DNA of 64,000 bases from Cupriavidus nantongensis (GCF_001598055.1 NZ_CP014844.1:2534967-2598966), one strand, 5' to 3'; shown: positions 49,240 to 58,894, counted from the first letter of the stretch. Numbers and translations are program-made. Notes: a model not told the origin generated them from the sequence alone.

Positions 49240-51681
49240 TTAAATCTCTGCCTGCCGCAGGCGTAGCGCATTGGAGATCACCGAGGCCGAGCTCAGGCTC
49301 ATTGCCAACGCGGCAATCATAGGCGAAAGCAGCAAACCGGTGAACGGGTACAGCACCCCTGCCGCTAACGGTACCCCGAGCGCGTTATAGATAAACGCGA
49401 AGCCAAGGTTTTGTTTCATGTTGCGAATGGTTGCCTCGGATAGCTCGCGTGCGCGCGCAATGCCACGCAGGTCGCCTTTGACCAACGTCACCTGCGCACT
49501 GTTCATCGCCACATCGGTGCCGGTGCCCATGGCGATGCCCACATCCGACTTGGCCAGCGCCGGGGCATCATTGATGCCGTCACCGGCCATGGCGACCACC
49601 GCTCCGCTTTGCTGCAGTTGGCTCACCAGTTGAAGCTTGTCCGCGGGCTTCACTTCGCCGTGGAACTCCGCAATGTCCAGCCTTGCGGCCACCGCCTTTG
49701 CCGTGGCCACGCCGTCGCCGGTGGCCATGACCACGCGGATGCCTTCGGCCTTCAGGGCCGCCAGCGCCTCGGGCGTTGAGCCTTTGACGGGATCCGACAC
49801 CGCAAGCAGGCCGGCCAGACGGCCATCGACGCCGAGATACATAACGCTCGCGCCTTGTGCGCGCAGCGTATCGGCTTGGGCGCGCAGCGCCTCGGTGTCG
49901 ATGCCGTCGGCTTGCATCAGCGCCGTATTACCAATGGCGAGTGTCTTCCCACCGACCGTACCGCGCACACCGATGCCCGTGCTCGACTCAAAGTCCTGTG
50001 ACTTCTCCAGCGCCAAGCCACGAATGCGGGCCGCCTTAACCAGCGCCGCGGCCAGCGGATGTTCGCTGCCCTGGTCCAGGCTCGCCGCCAGCCGCAGGAC
50101 TTCGTCGTCGGCATAGCCATTGGCGCCAATTGCACGCTCGAAAGCCGGCCGCCCCTCGGTCAGGGTACCGGTCTTGTCGACGATCAGGGTGTCGACCTTG
50201 CGCAGGTTCTCGATCGCGGCGGCGTCGCGGAACAGCACGCCGTTGGTGGCGCCCTTGCCGCTGGCAACCATGATCGACATCGGCGTGGCCAGCCCCAATG
50301 CACAGGGACAGGCGATGATCAAGACCGCAACTGCATTGATCAGACCGAACACCCAGCTGGGCTGTGGACCGAACAGGCCCCAGGCAAAGAACGTCACCAC
50401 GGCGACGCCGATGACGCCGAGCACGAACACGCCCGCGACCTTGTCGGCCATGCGTTGCATCGGCGCCTTTGAGCGTTGCGCCTGCGCCACCATCTGTACG
50501 ATCTGGGAGAGCACTGTTTGTGCGCCAACCTTCTCCGATCGGATGATCAGGCTGCCTGAGGTATTCATGGTGGCGCCAATAACGGGGTCGCCCTCGCGCT
50601 TGGTGACCGGCATCGGTTCACCGGTGATCATGGATTCGTCCACCGAACTGCTGCCTTCGGTCACGATGCCGTCGACGGGCACCTTCTCCCCGGGCCTTAC
50701 GCGCAACAAGTCGCCGACATGCACATGAGTGAGGGGCACATCCTCCTCGGCGCCATCGCGTCCGATGCGGCGCGCCGTCTTGGGCGCGAGCCCGAGCAAC
50801 GATTTTATCGCTGCGGAGGTTTGGGATCGCGCCTTAAGTTCAAGCAGCTGGCCGAGCAGCGTCAACGAGATGATGACGGCGGCGGCCTCAAAGTACACGC
50901 CGATGCGGCCGTGGGCGGCAAAGGTCTGCGGGAACGCATCCGGTGCCACGGTTGCGACCACGCTATAGGCATAGGCCGCACCCGTGCCGAGACCGATCAG
51001 CGTCCACATATTGGGGCTGCGATGCAGAAACGACTGGATGCACCGCACGAAAAAGGGCCAACCCGCCCACAGCACCACCGGCGTCGACAGGACCAGTTCG
51101 ACCCAGCTCTGCGTCGCCGCCTCCATCCACCCAAATCGATGCCCGAGCATGGCCAACACCGTGGTCACCACCGTCAATGGCAGCGTCCACCAAAAACGGT
51201 GCCGAAAATCCACCAGCTCCGGATTCTCGGTCTCGTCCAGGTCCGGCAACAGCGGCTCCAGCGCCATGCCGCATTTCGGACAGTTGCCGGGATGATCCTG
51301 CCGGATCTCGGGGTGCATCGGACAGGTGTAGATCGTGCCGGGAGGCCCCGATTCCGCATCCGGGGCGGCTGAAGGGGCCGCGGTAGGAGCTGCCGCAGCC
51401 GCGGCGTGCTTGGCCGGGTCCGCCTCGAACTTGCGCTGACACGATGCACTGCAAAAGTAATAGGGAATGCCAGCGTGTTCGCTGTGGAATGCCGAGCCGG
51501 CCGACACCACCATGCCACAAACTGGATCCTTGGCGGTGCCGACGCCCGACACTGGGCTGTCGTGCGGCGCACCGTGGCGATGGGAATGGTGCTGGTCAGC
51601 ATGCGCGCCAGGACCGGGGCCTGTTGCCTTGTCAGGGTGGCCCGCTTTCGGTGGGTGGCGCTGGCTGCTGGGTTCATTCAT
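49240..51681 (-). CDS. copF: CopF P1B-type copper-exporting ATPase
   Basis: The 813-residue ATPase has a His-rich N-terminus, a YHS domain (DPVCGMVV ... [10 protein letters not shown]), a CPMHPEI..CPKCGM segment, transmembrane helices, [26 protein letters not shown] and GDGINDAP. All key P-type motifs are intact, including the Met that CupA lacks. It exports Cu(I)/Ag(I) into the periplasm. It is close to CupA over most of its length, so the two are paralogues. A CueR-type promoter lies upstream of its small DUF2933 leader gene. Confidence 0.96.
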   Translation of the reverse strand: MNEPSSQRHPPKAGHPDKATGPGPGAHADQHHSHRHGAPHDSPVSGVGTAKDPVCGMVVSAGSAFHSEHAGIPYYFCSASCQRKFEADPAKHAAAAAAPTAAPSAAPDAESGPPGTIYTCPMHPEIRQDHPGNCPKCGMALEPLLPDLDETENPELVDFRHRFWWTLPLTVVTTVLAMLGHRFGWMEAATQSWVELVLSTPVVLWAGWPFFVRCIQSFLHRSPNMWTLIGLGTGAAYAYSVVATVAPDAFPQTFAAHGRIGVYFEAAAVIISLTLLGQLLELKARSQTSAAIKSLLGLAPKTARRIGRDGAEEDVPLTHVHVGDLLRVRPGEKVPVDGIVTEGSSSVDESMITGEPMPVTKREGDPVIGATMNTSGSLIIRSEKVGAQTVLSQIVQMVAQAQRSKAPMQRMADKVAGVFVLGVIGVAVVTFFAWGLFGPQPSWVFGLINAVAVLIIACPCALGLATPMSIMVASGKGATNGVLFRDAAAIENLRKVDTLIVDKTGTLTEGRPAFERAIGANGYADDEVLRLAASLDQGSEHPLAAALVKAARIRGLALEKSQDFESSTGIGVRGTVGGKTLAIGNTALMQADGIDTEALRAQADTLRAQGASVMYLGVDGRLAGLLAVSDPVKGSTPEALAALKAEGIRVVMATGDGVATAKAVAARLDIAEFHGEVKPADKLQLVSQLQQSGAVVAMAGDGINDAPALAKSDVGIAMGTGTDVAMNSAQVTLVKGDLRGIARARELSEATIRNMKQNLGFAFIYNALGVPLAAGVLYPFTGLLLSPMIAALAMSLSSASVISNALRLRQAEI

Positions 51682-51694
51682 GGAAGGCCTCCTG

Positions 51695-51970
51695 TTAGTC
51701 GTGGCGCTGTCCGTCCACTGAGTCGCCGCCCTCTTTCGACGGCGCGCTGCGCCCGTGGCCGCCATGGAATAGATGCATCAACGGGCACAATAACACTAGT
51801 GCAAACGGCAACCAGGAGGCAACCGCGCTCCAACGGGGCATCCCGAGCGCGATGGCGGCGAAGATTGCCAGGGCGGCGAGGACGATCCCCCAACGCAGCG
51901 ACCAGCGAAACCGACGGACTTGGCCGGCGATGGCGCCGTGATGCGTCGATTGGGAATGACATGCTTTCAT
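51695..51970 (-). CDS. DUF2933-type membrane protein leading the copF unit
   Basis: The 91-residue protein has a His-containing N-terminus (HSQSTHHG), two hydrophobic helices, and the motif [14 protein letters not shown], rich in potential copper ligands (Cys, Met, His). A related protein is at 12674-12922. It starts behind AAGGAG and ends 13 bp before copF. In the recalled cop order it could be copO or copL; function is unknown. Confidence 0.8.
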   Translation of the reverse strand: MKACHSQSTHHGAIAGQVRRFRWSLRWGIVLAALAIFAAIALGMPRWSAVASWLPFALVLLCPLMHLFHGGHGRSAPSKEGGDSVDGQRHD

Positions 51971-52042
51971 GACAGACTCCTTACTTGACCATGACGGGAA
52001 GCTGACCGGCAGTCAATCGCCGCGCCCAGCTTTCTTGTGATA

Positions 52043-52073
52043 ACGGTAGAGCTTCCGATAATGGGAAGGTCAA
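52043..52073 (-). promoter_or_regulatory. CueR-type (CupR) promoter for the copF unit
   Basis: On the minus strand TTGACC (52068-52073) and TACCGT (52043-52048) are 19 bp apart. The spacer includes ACCTTCC ... GGAAGCT around CATTAT, a CueR-type dyad matching the one before cupR. Confidence 0.85.
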
Positions 52074-52136
52074 GCCGGTTCGCGTCAACATTGCGCCAAG
52101 TCAAAAGGCCTCACGGTGATACACTGCCCGGCAAAA

Positions 52137-53411
52137 ATGCACACCATGACCGACACCATCCGTATCCTCATTGAGCGCTGGAAGACCGATCCCGCCGGCG
52201 CCTATCAAACCTGGTTTCTTTGGCCGGAGCGGCTGAAGAATTTCCGCTCGATTCGGCGTGGCATCGGCGCGGTGGTCGACGAGATCCACGCCGGTACATT
52301 CGGCAACGCGTATCGGGGCTCATCGCTCGAGACCGTGGTGTCGTCAATCGCAGAGCAACGGCAGATTTTCAAAGGCGCGGATCACGCCTTTCTGTGGAAG
52401 CCAAAACTGCGCATTCCAGATATCTATGAGCATGCCGACAATCAGCGTGCCTTTGCCAGACTGCTCCATACCTGCAACTGCTGTGACACCGAATCCGAAG
52501 TCCTTGATGCGATTCGTCAGCTGAGCAGCCTCGGCATCAAGGGTCTCGGGCCGGCGGCGGCCAACCTGCTGTATTTCATTCATCCCACGCTGGTGATGCC
52601 GTTCAACACCGCAATTGTCAACGGCTATAACGCCCTGACCGGATCGGCGGTCAAGCTTGGCAAATGGGATCACTATCTGGCGATGCGCGAGGGGGTACTC
52701 ACCCTGAATCAGCGTTATCGGGATTTGCTCTCCAATGACCTTGGCGCGATCGCGGGCCTACTGTTTGACATCGGCATGCAGCGCTATCCGCTGCCACCGC
52801 GGCAAGCGCAGGCCGACGATGTGGCCGTCTGGCAGCAGGAACTGGCCAAGGTGCGCGAGCAGGCTGCCGCGCTTGCCAGGCAGATTCAGCTGGGGCAGGC
52901 CGAAGACGCCACCCATACCGAAGTGCAGGGATGGCTGCGCGATCTCGGCAAGTCGCTCGGCTTTGCCGTTTGGATTGCCACCAACGACCGAAGTCGGCTG
53001 TACAACGGCGAGCCCTTGAGCCAGGGCTGTCTCTCAACGTTGCCGCCGGCGCTGCTGGTGGCGGGAGGCGATACCGTTCCATGGATTGACACTGTCTGGC
53101 TAAATGCCACCACCCTCGAGGTCGAAGCCGCCTTTGAAGTCGAACATACCACCTCGATCTATTCCGGTATCGTGCGCTTGCTCGATCTGGCCCTCGGCTC
53201 CGACCCGTCCGCCCGCAAGCATCTTTTCCTGGTCGCGCCGGATGATCGCGAAGGCGACGTGCGCGCGCAATTGAGCCGCCCGGCCTTTAGCCGCGTCTCG
53301 GCACTCAATATCCGCTATGTCCCCTATTCCAGCCTGCGCGAGCATCGCGAAAGCATTGCGCGCTTTGGCAGTGGCTTAAAGCCGATCGAGGCCATCGCGA
53401 GACAGTTGTGA
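52137..53411 (+). CDS. Probable restriction-endonuclease-like protein, orphan
   Basis: The protein of about 424 residues has an N-terminal helical part with a possible helix-hairpin-helix-like stretch (LSSLGIKGLGPAAANLLYFI), a coiled segment (about 225-260, WQQELAKVREQAAALARQI) and a C-terminal domain with EVEAAFEVEHTTSIYSGIVRLLDLA. The last motif resembles the ExK/ExE-type core of PD-(D/E)XK nucleases annotated as type II restriction enzymes. No methyltransferase is adjacent. Start codons GTG 52116, ATG 52137 and ATG 52146 are all possible. It diverges from the copF unit, and its tail overlaps the convergent PAP2 gene by 36 bp. Function is uncertain. Confidence 0.6.
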   Translation: MHTMTDTIRILIERWKTDPAGAYQTWFLWPERLKNFRSIRRGIGAVVDEIHAGTFGNAYRGSSLETVVSSIAEQRQIFKGADHAFLWKPKLRIPDIYEHADNQRAFARLLHTCNCCDTESEVLDAIRQLSSLGIKGLGPAAANLLYFIHPTLVMPFNTAIVNGYNALTGSAVKLGKWDHYLAMREGVLTLNQRYRDLLSNDLGAIAGLLFDIGMQRYPLPPRQAQADDVAVWQQELAKVREQAAALARQIQLGQAEDATHTEVQGWLRDLGKSLGFAVWIATNDRSRLYNGEPLSQGCLSTLPPALLVAGGDTVPWIDTVWLNATTLEVEAAFEVEHTTSIYSGIVRLLDLALGSDPSARKHLFLVAPDDREGDVRAQLSRPAFSRVSALNIRYVPYSSLREHRESIARFGSGLKPIEAIARQL

Positions 53412-54188
53412 GTCCGGTCCTGGCGGTGGTCGGCGACGGCGCGGGCAAGCTTTCGGGCCCTGGTGCGGCGCGGCGCTGCCTAGCCGGACGTTGGCCCGCA
53501 GCCCCCGCGCGAGTAGCAAGCTGACCGCCCACGCCACCCAGAGGGTTGCGAGCGTGTGCGACAAGAAGTGCGCGCCCTGCGCCATGCGCGCCGCGCCAAG
53601 CGTGCCGCCCAGCAGCAGTCCGCCAGCCAGCCCAACCCACGCCCAGCGACGGCCGGCAGGACGCAATGCGATCCCCCAGACGACCCAGAGAAAGCCGGTA
53701 GCGGCGTGGCCGGCAGGAAAGCATTGTCCCGGCTTGACGTCTGCTGGCAGCGGATCCAGCAACCGCATATAGGGCAAGCTGCCGCCGAATTGAGCCATGT
53801 CCCAGGGACAGTGGCGTCCCGTCATGAGCTTCAGGAGCGTGACGCTCAACGGGATCACCACCATGCCCGCAGCGGCAAGCAACGCATTGCGACGCGGCAG
53901 CCAAGGCAGACGCCCCCGCCAGCCCCGCCAGCAGACACCCATGGCCGCGGCTACGGCGACGTAAGTGAGCCACTTCGCGCCCTTGTGGAGCACCGCTTCA
54001 AATAGCCAGTGCTGGCGCAACGGGAAGACCGTCCGACCGACATCGTAGAAACGGCCCTCGAGCCAGAGGTCGAGTTCGGTGCGCTGGAACACGTAGGCCA
54101 GCACCAACGCGGCCGATGCCAGCATCCACCATTGCTGGCGCAGCCAACGCTGACTGGCGGGCGTCTGAACCAACGGCATTTCTCTCAT
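53376..54188 (-). CDS. PAP2-superfamily membrane phosphatase
   Basis: The 270-residue protein has about six hydrophobic helices and PAP2 signatures: K-LMTGRH-CPWD (in place of KxxxxxxRP), FPAGHAATG (PSGH type) and ARMAQGAHFLSH (SRxxxxxHxxxD type, with His at the last place). The substrate is probably a lipid or lipid A phosphate. It follows the phosphoethanolamine transferase gene by only 7 bp, so the two should work together: the phosphatase may expose or remove a phosphate that the transferase uses or decorates (inference). Confidence 0.85.
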   Translation of the reverse strand: MREMPLVQTPASQRWLRQQWWMLASAALVLAYVFQRTELDLWLEGRFYDVGRTVFPLRQHWLFEAVLHKGAKWLTYVAVAAAMGVCWRGWRGRLPWLPRRNALLAAAGMVVIPLSVTLLKLMTGRHCPWDMAQFGGSLPYMRLLDPLPADVKPGQCFPAGHAATGFLWVVWGIALRPAGRRWAWVGLAGGLLLGGTLGAARMAQGAHFLSHTLATLWVAWAVSLLLARGLRANVRLGSAAPHQGPKACPRRRRPPPGPDSQLSRDGLDRL

Positions 54189-54195
54189 GGGGGCA

Positions 54196-55908
54196 TTATC
54201 CGTTGCGGCAGCGTGCCGACAAATCCATGGTGGCATCCTGGGTCTGGGTACGGATATCCAGCAGGCCCAGGACTGTGGAGAATAGGTGGTCATGTGTGGC
54301 CGGTTCGTGCGCCCGCGCGCGCAGGCAGGAGACATCGAGCCGCATGCGCTGGGCGAATGAGTCTGAGAACCACATCACCATCGGTACCTCGGTCTGCTCC
54401 CGCGGAGCAATCGCGTAAGGCATGCCATGCAAGAACAGTCCGCGCTCTCCCAACGACTCGCCATGGTCTGATACATAGATCATGGCCGTGTCATAGCGCG
54501 CCTCGAGTTGTTCGAGCCAGTCGATGGTGCGTGCGAGCACATGATCGGTGTACAGCAATGCATTGTCGTACGCGTTGCGAATTTGCTCTGGGGTACAGCG
54601 CGAGAGATCATCGGTGTCGCAAGTCGGACCGAACTGCGCGAATTGGGCCGGATACCGCCGGTAGTACGCGGGACCATGATTGCCAAGTTGGTGCAGGACC
54701 ACGACCAAGCTGCCAGGTAGCTGGTGCCGCAAAGCTTCCGCCCCGGCTAACAACACTTCATCCAGGCAGCGGTCGCGATCGCATAATGCCGACATAGCCT
54801 GAGGATCCGGCTGCCACGTGGGCAGGCCTGCGCAGACGCCTTTGCATCCTGATTGATTGTCTGCCCACCCCACCTTCATTCCCGCTCGTCCGATGACGTG
54901 TAGCAAAGACTCGCTGGCCTTGATGGCATCTTCGTCGTAATTGCGCCGTCCCTGGGGCGAGAACATACAGGGCAACGAGACCTCGGTATTGGTGCCGCAA
55001 CTGGTGACTTGAGCGAAATTGATCACAGCGCGCTGCGCCAGCTTCGGCGTCGTGTCATGGGGCGACCTGCCACTGAGCCCCCAGTCCGCCGCTCGTGCGG
55101 TTTCTCCCACGACCACGACGAAGAGCAGGGGCTTGTTGTGCTCGCTCCAGCTAGCGCCGAGCCGGGCGTCGGTGCCAACCGGCTGGCGCGGCCGGTTCGC
55201 GGTACTGGCATCGCGTGCCAGCGCCCCGGTGAAGGCGTACACCACATTGACCGGCGCGAGCAGATAGCGGATCTCTTTATGATTGCGCATCTGGGCTGCG
55301 AAGTCCTTAAACACCAAGGACAGCGTCCCCACGCCGGCAACAATCGCCACCAAAATCGCGACCAGGCGCAGGCCGACGCTTCGTGTCAGTGCGCGCTGGC
55401 GCAGCGTCACCCAGGGCAACAACAACAATGGTGGTAGTGCCAAGAGCGCGATGCTGCCCATCATACGCAGCGTTAGCAACTCGCGAGCTTCCGCCACGTC
55501 GGTGCGCAGCACATTGCGGGCCATGCTGGGGTCAAGGTAGATGCCGTATTGACCCATGAAATAGCTGGCACCGGCGGCCACTACGACCAAAATTGTCAGC
55601 AACGGTTTGGCCGTCCAGCGGTTTATGAACGGCGCCAGCAGCACAAAATGCGCCGTGACCAGCGCGGTGCCCACTGCCACGCCGTAGCCCAGATCACGGA
55701 GCCCGCTCAACGTCCGTTCGGCAAATAGCGCCCGCCAGAACGGACCGTTCAGGACGAGAACAAAGTATAGGCAGAAGCCGAGTAGCAAGGTCTCGACGCC
55801 GACCTCCAGACGCCAGGCGCGACCCACCCAATTTGCGCGCGCCCCGCTCGGTGGTGTGCCGGGCGAAGCCGGGTCACGGCGCGACCGGTTTAGATTCGGT
55901 TCCATCAT
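54196..55908 (-). CDS. eptA: EptA-type lipid A phosphoethanolamine transferase
   Basis: The protein of about 570 residues has five N-terminal transmembrane helices and a periplasmic alkaline-phosphatase-fold domain. It carries the zinc and nucleophile motifs VVVVGETARAADWGLSG, SCGTNTEVSLPCMFS (Thr nucleophile in the latter) and YVSDHGESLGE. Such enzymes add phosphoethanolamine to lipid A phosphates, lowering surface charge (established for EptA/MCR). The first Met could also be at 55935. It is the first gene of a two-gene unit with the PAP2 phosphatase. Confidence 0.92.
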   Translation of the reverse strand: MMEPNLNRSRRDPASPGTPPSGARANWVGRAWRLEVGVETLLLGFCLYFVLVLNGPFWRALFAERTLSGLRDLGYGVAVGTALVTAHFVLLAPFINRWTAKPLLTILVVVAAGASYFMGQYGIYLDPSMARNVLRTDVAEARELLTLRMMGSIALLALPPLLLLPWVTLRQRALTRSVGLRLVAILVAIVAGVGTLSLVFKDFAAQMRNHKEIRYLLAPVNVVYAFTGALARDASTANRPRQPVGTDARLGASWSEHNKPLLFVVVVGETARAADWGLSGRSPHDTTPKLAQRAVINFAQVTSCGTNTEVSLPCMFSPQGRRNYDEDAIKASESLLHVIGRAGMKVGWADNQSGCKGVCAGLPTWQPDPQAMSALCDRDRCLDEVLLAGAEALRHQLPGSLVVVLHQLGNHGPAYYRRYPAQFAQFGPTCDTDDLSRCTPEQIRNAYDNALLYTDHVLARTIDWLEQLEARYDTAMIYVSDHGESLGERGLFLHGMPYAIAPREQTEVPMVMWFSDSFAQRMRLDVSCLRARAHEPATHDHLFSTVLGLLDIRTQTQDATMDLSARCRNG

Positions 55909-55993
55909 TGGCGCATGGCGCGAAAGGCGGGACATTACCAGCCGCAGGCGTTGCAGTACGCAACGCTGTGTTGAGCCAGTGGTGGACAAAAAG

Positions 55994-56012
55994 AATCGCG
56001 CCGAAGGCGCGA
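55994..56012 (-). terminator. Rho-independent terminator (leftward)
   Basis: An 8-bp stem (ATCGCGCC/GGCGCGAT, 3-nt loop) is followed on the minus strand by TTCTTTTTG. It ends leftward transcripts from the small gene at 56236-56472. Confidence 0.75.
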
Positions 56013-56139
56013 TGATCACTCGCTGGGCTGGGTGCGGTCCGACCGCTGCAGCCTATGCCGTCTGCCTGGATCAGGCCTGGTCCGACCCGAGCCGGCGCAT
56101 CGGCAAGGCTGAATCTCGGCGCGTGCGCAAGCACGATAA

Positions 56140-56169
56140 CGGGTATCGGGACAGTTTCCCCGATACCCG
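56140..56169 (-). terminator. Strong hairpin downstream of the DGA-repeat gene
   Basis: The stem CGGGTATCGGG pairs with CCCGATACCCG over an 8-nt loop, 67 bp past the stop of the small leftward gene. It lacks a T-run, so it may be a pause or processing element before the true terminator at 55994-56012. The rest of 55936-56235 shows no gene. Confidence 0.55.
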
Positions 56170-56235
56170 CCCCGCGTCAACGCACCGGCCCACCGAGCGG
56201 CCCATCGCCCCGACGAGTCGGCGCGTTGCCGAGAT

Positions 56236-56472
56236 TTAGGCGCCGTCGCTGAACGTGTCGCGAGGGCCTACGGCGTGGCTACCGTCGGTGAACGGGTCCC
56301 GCGTGCCCATGGCGTGACTGCCATCGGTGAACGGATCGCGCGTGCCCATGGCATGCGCTCCATCGGTAAAGGTATCGCGCGGCGAATTGACGCCAGCGTT
56401 CGCGATGCCCGCGACGCCACCAAGGGTTGCCACGGTCAATGCCACCAAGGCAGTCTTCTTCAATGTACGCAT
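56236..56472 (-). CDS. Small periplasmic DGA-repeat protein (copQ-like)
   Basis: The 78-residue protein has a signal peptide (LKKTALVALTVATLGGVAGIANA) and a mature part made of four copies of a 13-residue unit, approximately RDPFTDGSHAMGT, with His, Asp and Met. This looks like the small periplasmic CopQ/MmmQ/CzcJ-type proteins recalled from C. metallidurans, induced strongly by metals but of unknown mechanism. AAGGAG precedes the ATG. A CopR-type promoter lies upstream. Confidence 0.75.
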   Translation of the reverse strand: MRTLKKTALVALTVATLGGVAGIANAGVNSPRDTFTDGAHAMGTRDPFTDGSHAMGTRDPFTDGSHAVGPRDTFSDGA

Positions 56473-56518
56473 TCTATTTCTCCTTGTTTCGATAGTGGCT
56501 CAGTGAGCCTGCATTTGC

Positions 56519-56562
56519 AGTGTAGAAAGATGTACCCCACCAGGGCCTGACGACAAAATTAC
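56519..56562 (-). promoter_or_regulatory. CopR-type promoter for the DGA-repeat gene
   Basis: Minus-strand GTAA (56559-56562) and GTCA (56548-56551) are 11 bp apart. The -10 TACACT (56519-56524) starts exactly 38 nt from the first half-site. Confidence 0.7.
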
Positions 56563-56601
56563 AAATGTGTCATGTTGTCACTCCTGGCAAACCGGCCATT
56601 C

Positions 56602-57078
56602 TTAGCCACCGGTAAAGAGCTTGCTGCGCTCGATATAGACGCGCACGCCTTGGGCGTTGGGCATTGCCGGGAACAGGACGCCAAGATCCACGGATTTTCC
56701 TTGAACAAATTCGGCGAACGTCCAGGTGGCCTCCTGCGCGCCGCTGCGGAAGGTAACGGTGTCGCCGGAGGCCACATTGACAGACTTCAGGCCGGGAGCG
56801 AGCGTCACCGCGCGTGCGGCCGTGTTCGCCGGCGCCAGGCTACCGAAGAGCGTCGCCTGCGGCCCCAATGGGGTAGCAGCCTGCGCCGTAGCCATTGCGC
56901 TGGGCACTGTGAGCGATGCCGATGAGCTGGTTTGGTCGGCGGCTTGCCGCCGCACGTGCTCCGCCCAGTTGTCGCCCGCATTGGTTCTGGTCTGGTCCGC
57001 ACTCCACGCCGGTGAACTGGATAGGACGGAAACGGCCGCCAGCGCCAATGCGGTCAAAGCGGTCTTCTTGGTGTTCAT
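56602..57078 (-). CDS. CzcE/CopH-like periplasmic metal-binding protein
   Basis: The 158-residue protein has a signal peptide (KKTALTALALAAVSVLSSSPAWSA) and a CzcE-like domain (ARAVTLAPGLKSVNVASGDTVTFRSGAQEATWTF ... ERSKLFTGG). CzcE is a dimeric Cu(II)-binding protein (known). Upstream of the signal, GGAG lies within the in-frame codons from 57090, supporting the start at 57078. It follows the order Q-H of the recalled cop cluster, so it may be copH; the name is not certain. Like the gene at 46789 it has a CopR-type promoter. Confidence 0.8.
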   Translation of the reverse strand: MNTKKTALTALALAAVSVLSSSPAWSADQTRTNAGDNWAEHVRRQAADQTSSSASLTVPSAMATAQAATPLGPQATLFGSLAPANTAARAVTLAPGLKSVNVASGDTVTFRSGAQEATWTFAEFVQGKSVDLGVLFPAMPNAQGVRVYIERSKLFTGG

Positions 57079-57120
57079 GATGCGCTCCATAACGTTTCGA
57101 GGCGTAACCTCTTAAGTGTC

Positions 57121-57164
57121 ATGGTAGGCAACCGGCACTCACGCGGACGTTACTCGCGAATTAC
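57121..57164 (-). promoter_or_regulatory. CopR-type promoter for the CzcE-like gene
   Basis: Minus-strand GTAA (57161-57164), GTAA (57150-57153) and GTGA (57139-57142) are all 11 bp apart, and the -10 TACCAT (57121-57126) starts 38 nt from the first half-site. No gene is seen in the rest of the 57079-57425 gap. Confidence 0.75.
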
Positions 57165-57425
57165 ATCCCCGTAAGCTTTCCCGCATCCATCTGCGCCGCA
57201 GAAATGGGTACGTCGGCGAGGCTAACGACCTGGATTGTCAGGCGCGAGGGCCGCGCCTGCGACGCTGCCCTGACGGCCGCGCGAGCCAAGGCATTTCGGA
57301 AGAACCCAAGCCGACGCGTCCGCTCTTGCGCCACAGACGAGCCTGGCGAACGCTTGAGACGCGGCCCGCGGCGTCCTCGTCATTGACGTTAAACGCCGCG
57401 ATGGGCCCACGCGTGACTGCGTCCT

Positions 57426-58304
57426 CTACAAAGTCCAGCCCTTCTTCCTGGCCACCAGCAGCAGCGAGCCGCCTGCCGGGAAACGCAAACCGGCCCGTAT
57501 TAGGTTGTGCTCGAGGGTGCAAACACCCCCGAGCATGCCGTTCATGGCCGCCCCAATGCGAAACCCGTCGTCCATGGCATCGCCGGGCGGCTTGGCGCGC
57601 TGCCACACCCGGGAGATGGCCATCGCAGGCAGCAGCAGCGTCATGAAGGAGGTGACGTCCACGATTTCGAACCCGGCCGCCTCCACTTTCTTCACCAGTT
57701 CTTGGCGCGTATAGCGCCGCTTATGCTTGGCCGCATCGTCCATATGGCTCCACAGCGACGGATGCTGGGGCACTGTCAATACGATTCCCCCATCATTCCT
57801 GCAGGCCCGGTACATCTCCGCCAATACTTGGGCGTCGTCGTCGACGTGTTCGATGACGTCAAACGCCCCCAGGACATCGAAGGCTTGGGCAAAGGGAATG
57901 GCACGGGCATCCATTTGCAACAACTGAGCTTTGCATTTGCGCTGTCCCTGCATCAGGGCGCGCAACGATGCCTCGCCGCCGACCAAGCGTGCACGCGGGA
58001 AGCGGGCCTGGATCGCGCGCAGGTTCTCCGCGGTCCCGCAACCGACGTCCATGAACGAGCGCAAGGCCGGAAAGTAGCGCTGCAGCGCGTCCAGGATCAG
58101 TTTGCGGCGATAGACGAACCAGAAGTGCGTCGCTTCGAGCTTCTCGTACTCGACAAAGAGCGGTTCGTGAAAGCCATCATGGTCGACCATCATGGCGGGT
58201 GCCAGGCAGAGCACGCCGGCCAGAACACGGGGCTGCCAACCGCACGCGGTGCACGCCCACACGTCAATTTTGAGCGGGGCCTTACATTGATTACAGATGC
58301 GCAT
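57426..58304 (-). CDS. SAM-dependent methyltransferase with N-terminal zinc-ribbon
   Basis: The 292-residue protein starts with two CxxC pairs (RICNQCKAPL ... WACTACGW) that probably bind zinc, followed by a class I Rossmann methyltransferase domain (FMDVGCGTAENLRAIQ, FDVIEHVDDDAQVLAEMYR, GGIVLTVPQHPSLWS). It is like methyltransferases acting on lipids or polysaccharide precursors. A second metal-binding role is possible. The ATG at 58304 has GGAGA upstream. No copper-type promoter was found before it. Confidence 0.85.
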   Translation of the reverse strand: MRICNQCKAPLKIDVWACTACGWQPRVLAGVLCLAPAMMVDHDGFHEPLFVEYEKLEATHFWFVYRRKLILDALQRYFPALRSFMDVGCGTAENLRAIQARFPRARLVGGEASLRALMQGQRKCKAQLLQMDARAIPFAQAFDVLGAFDVIEHVDDDAQVLAEMYRACRNDGGIVLTVPQHPSLWSHMDDAAKHKRRYTRQELVKKVEAAGFEIVDVTSFMTLLLPAMAISRVWQRAKPPGDAMDDGFRIGAAMNGMLGGVCTLEHNLIRAGLRFPAGGSLLLVARKKGWTL

Positions 58305-58483
58305 CGCTGTCTCCAATATGTGCGCGGGCGACCGCCAGGCGACAATCGCACGCCGCACCATAATTGCCCTACCTTGCTCTCGCACAGGGACGAGCGCAGG
58401 CAGGCTTGTTTCGTCTTCGGTCAGGCCGAAGGACGAGATCTAGGAAGGTGGAGGTAGCCAGCCCAGGAGTTGCTTGGGCGGCG

Positions 58484-58894
58484 TCAGAGATGATGGGAAG
58501 GCGGGCGCAGCAGCGTTTCAGGCGTTGTGCTGGCAAATATCCACTGCAGAGACGCCGGTAGCATGCTGTTCATGGACAATGCTTGGGTCCCCGAGAAGGC
58601 AAAGATGGCAAGTGTCGAGGCGGCCGAGCAGGCAGAACACGCATGACAACCGCGCCCCTTGCCGCGCTCTTTGCTTGCCGGACAGTGATGCGACCTCGGA
58701 TCGCAGTGTGCGTCGGCCTGGTCGGCGCTCGCCTCGTCAGCGACGTCGATGGTGGCAACGATGGCGAAGAGACCGGCGCCCTGCCGCAACTCGGTCAGCT
58801 CGCCGCACGAAAGAGTAGCCGCTGCGCCAACGTTCTGAATCGGCAATGCCAATACAACGAGCCAAAGCGATAGGTGGCGCAACAGCCTTCTCAT
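58484..58894 (-). CDS. Small exported Cys/His-rich protein (CzcI/DUF2946-like)
   Basis: The 136-residue protein has a signal peptide (HLSLWLVVLALPIQNVGAAA) and a mature part with clustered Cys and His (HCDPRSHHCPA ... CHACSACSAAS) and a Pro-rich end (LLRPPSHHL). The LPIQ...AA signal and the RPP tail recall CzcI- and DUF2946-type proteins near metal pumps. The start lacks a good ribosome-binding site. Function is not known; metal binding is likely from composition. Confidence 0.6.
   Translation of the reverse strand: MRRLLRHLSLWLVVLALPIQNVGAAATLSCGELTELRQGAGLFAIVATIDVADEASADQADAHCDPRSHHCPASKERGKGRGCHACSACSAASTLAIFAFSGTQALSMNSMLPASLQWIFASTTPETLLRPPSHHL

Noticed and set aside
57507..58457. 316-codon ORF opposite the methyltransferase
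   Set aside because: Shadow in GC-rich coding DNA; the leftward methyltransferase has clear motifs and a ribosome-binding site.
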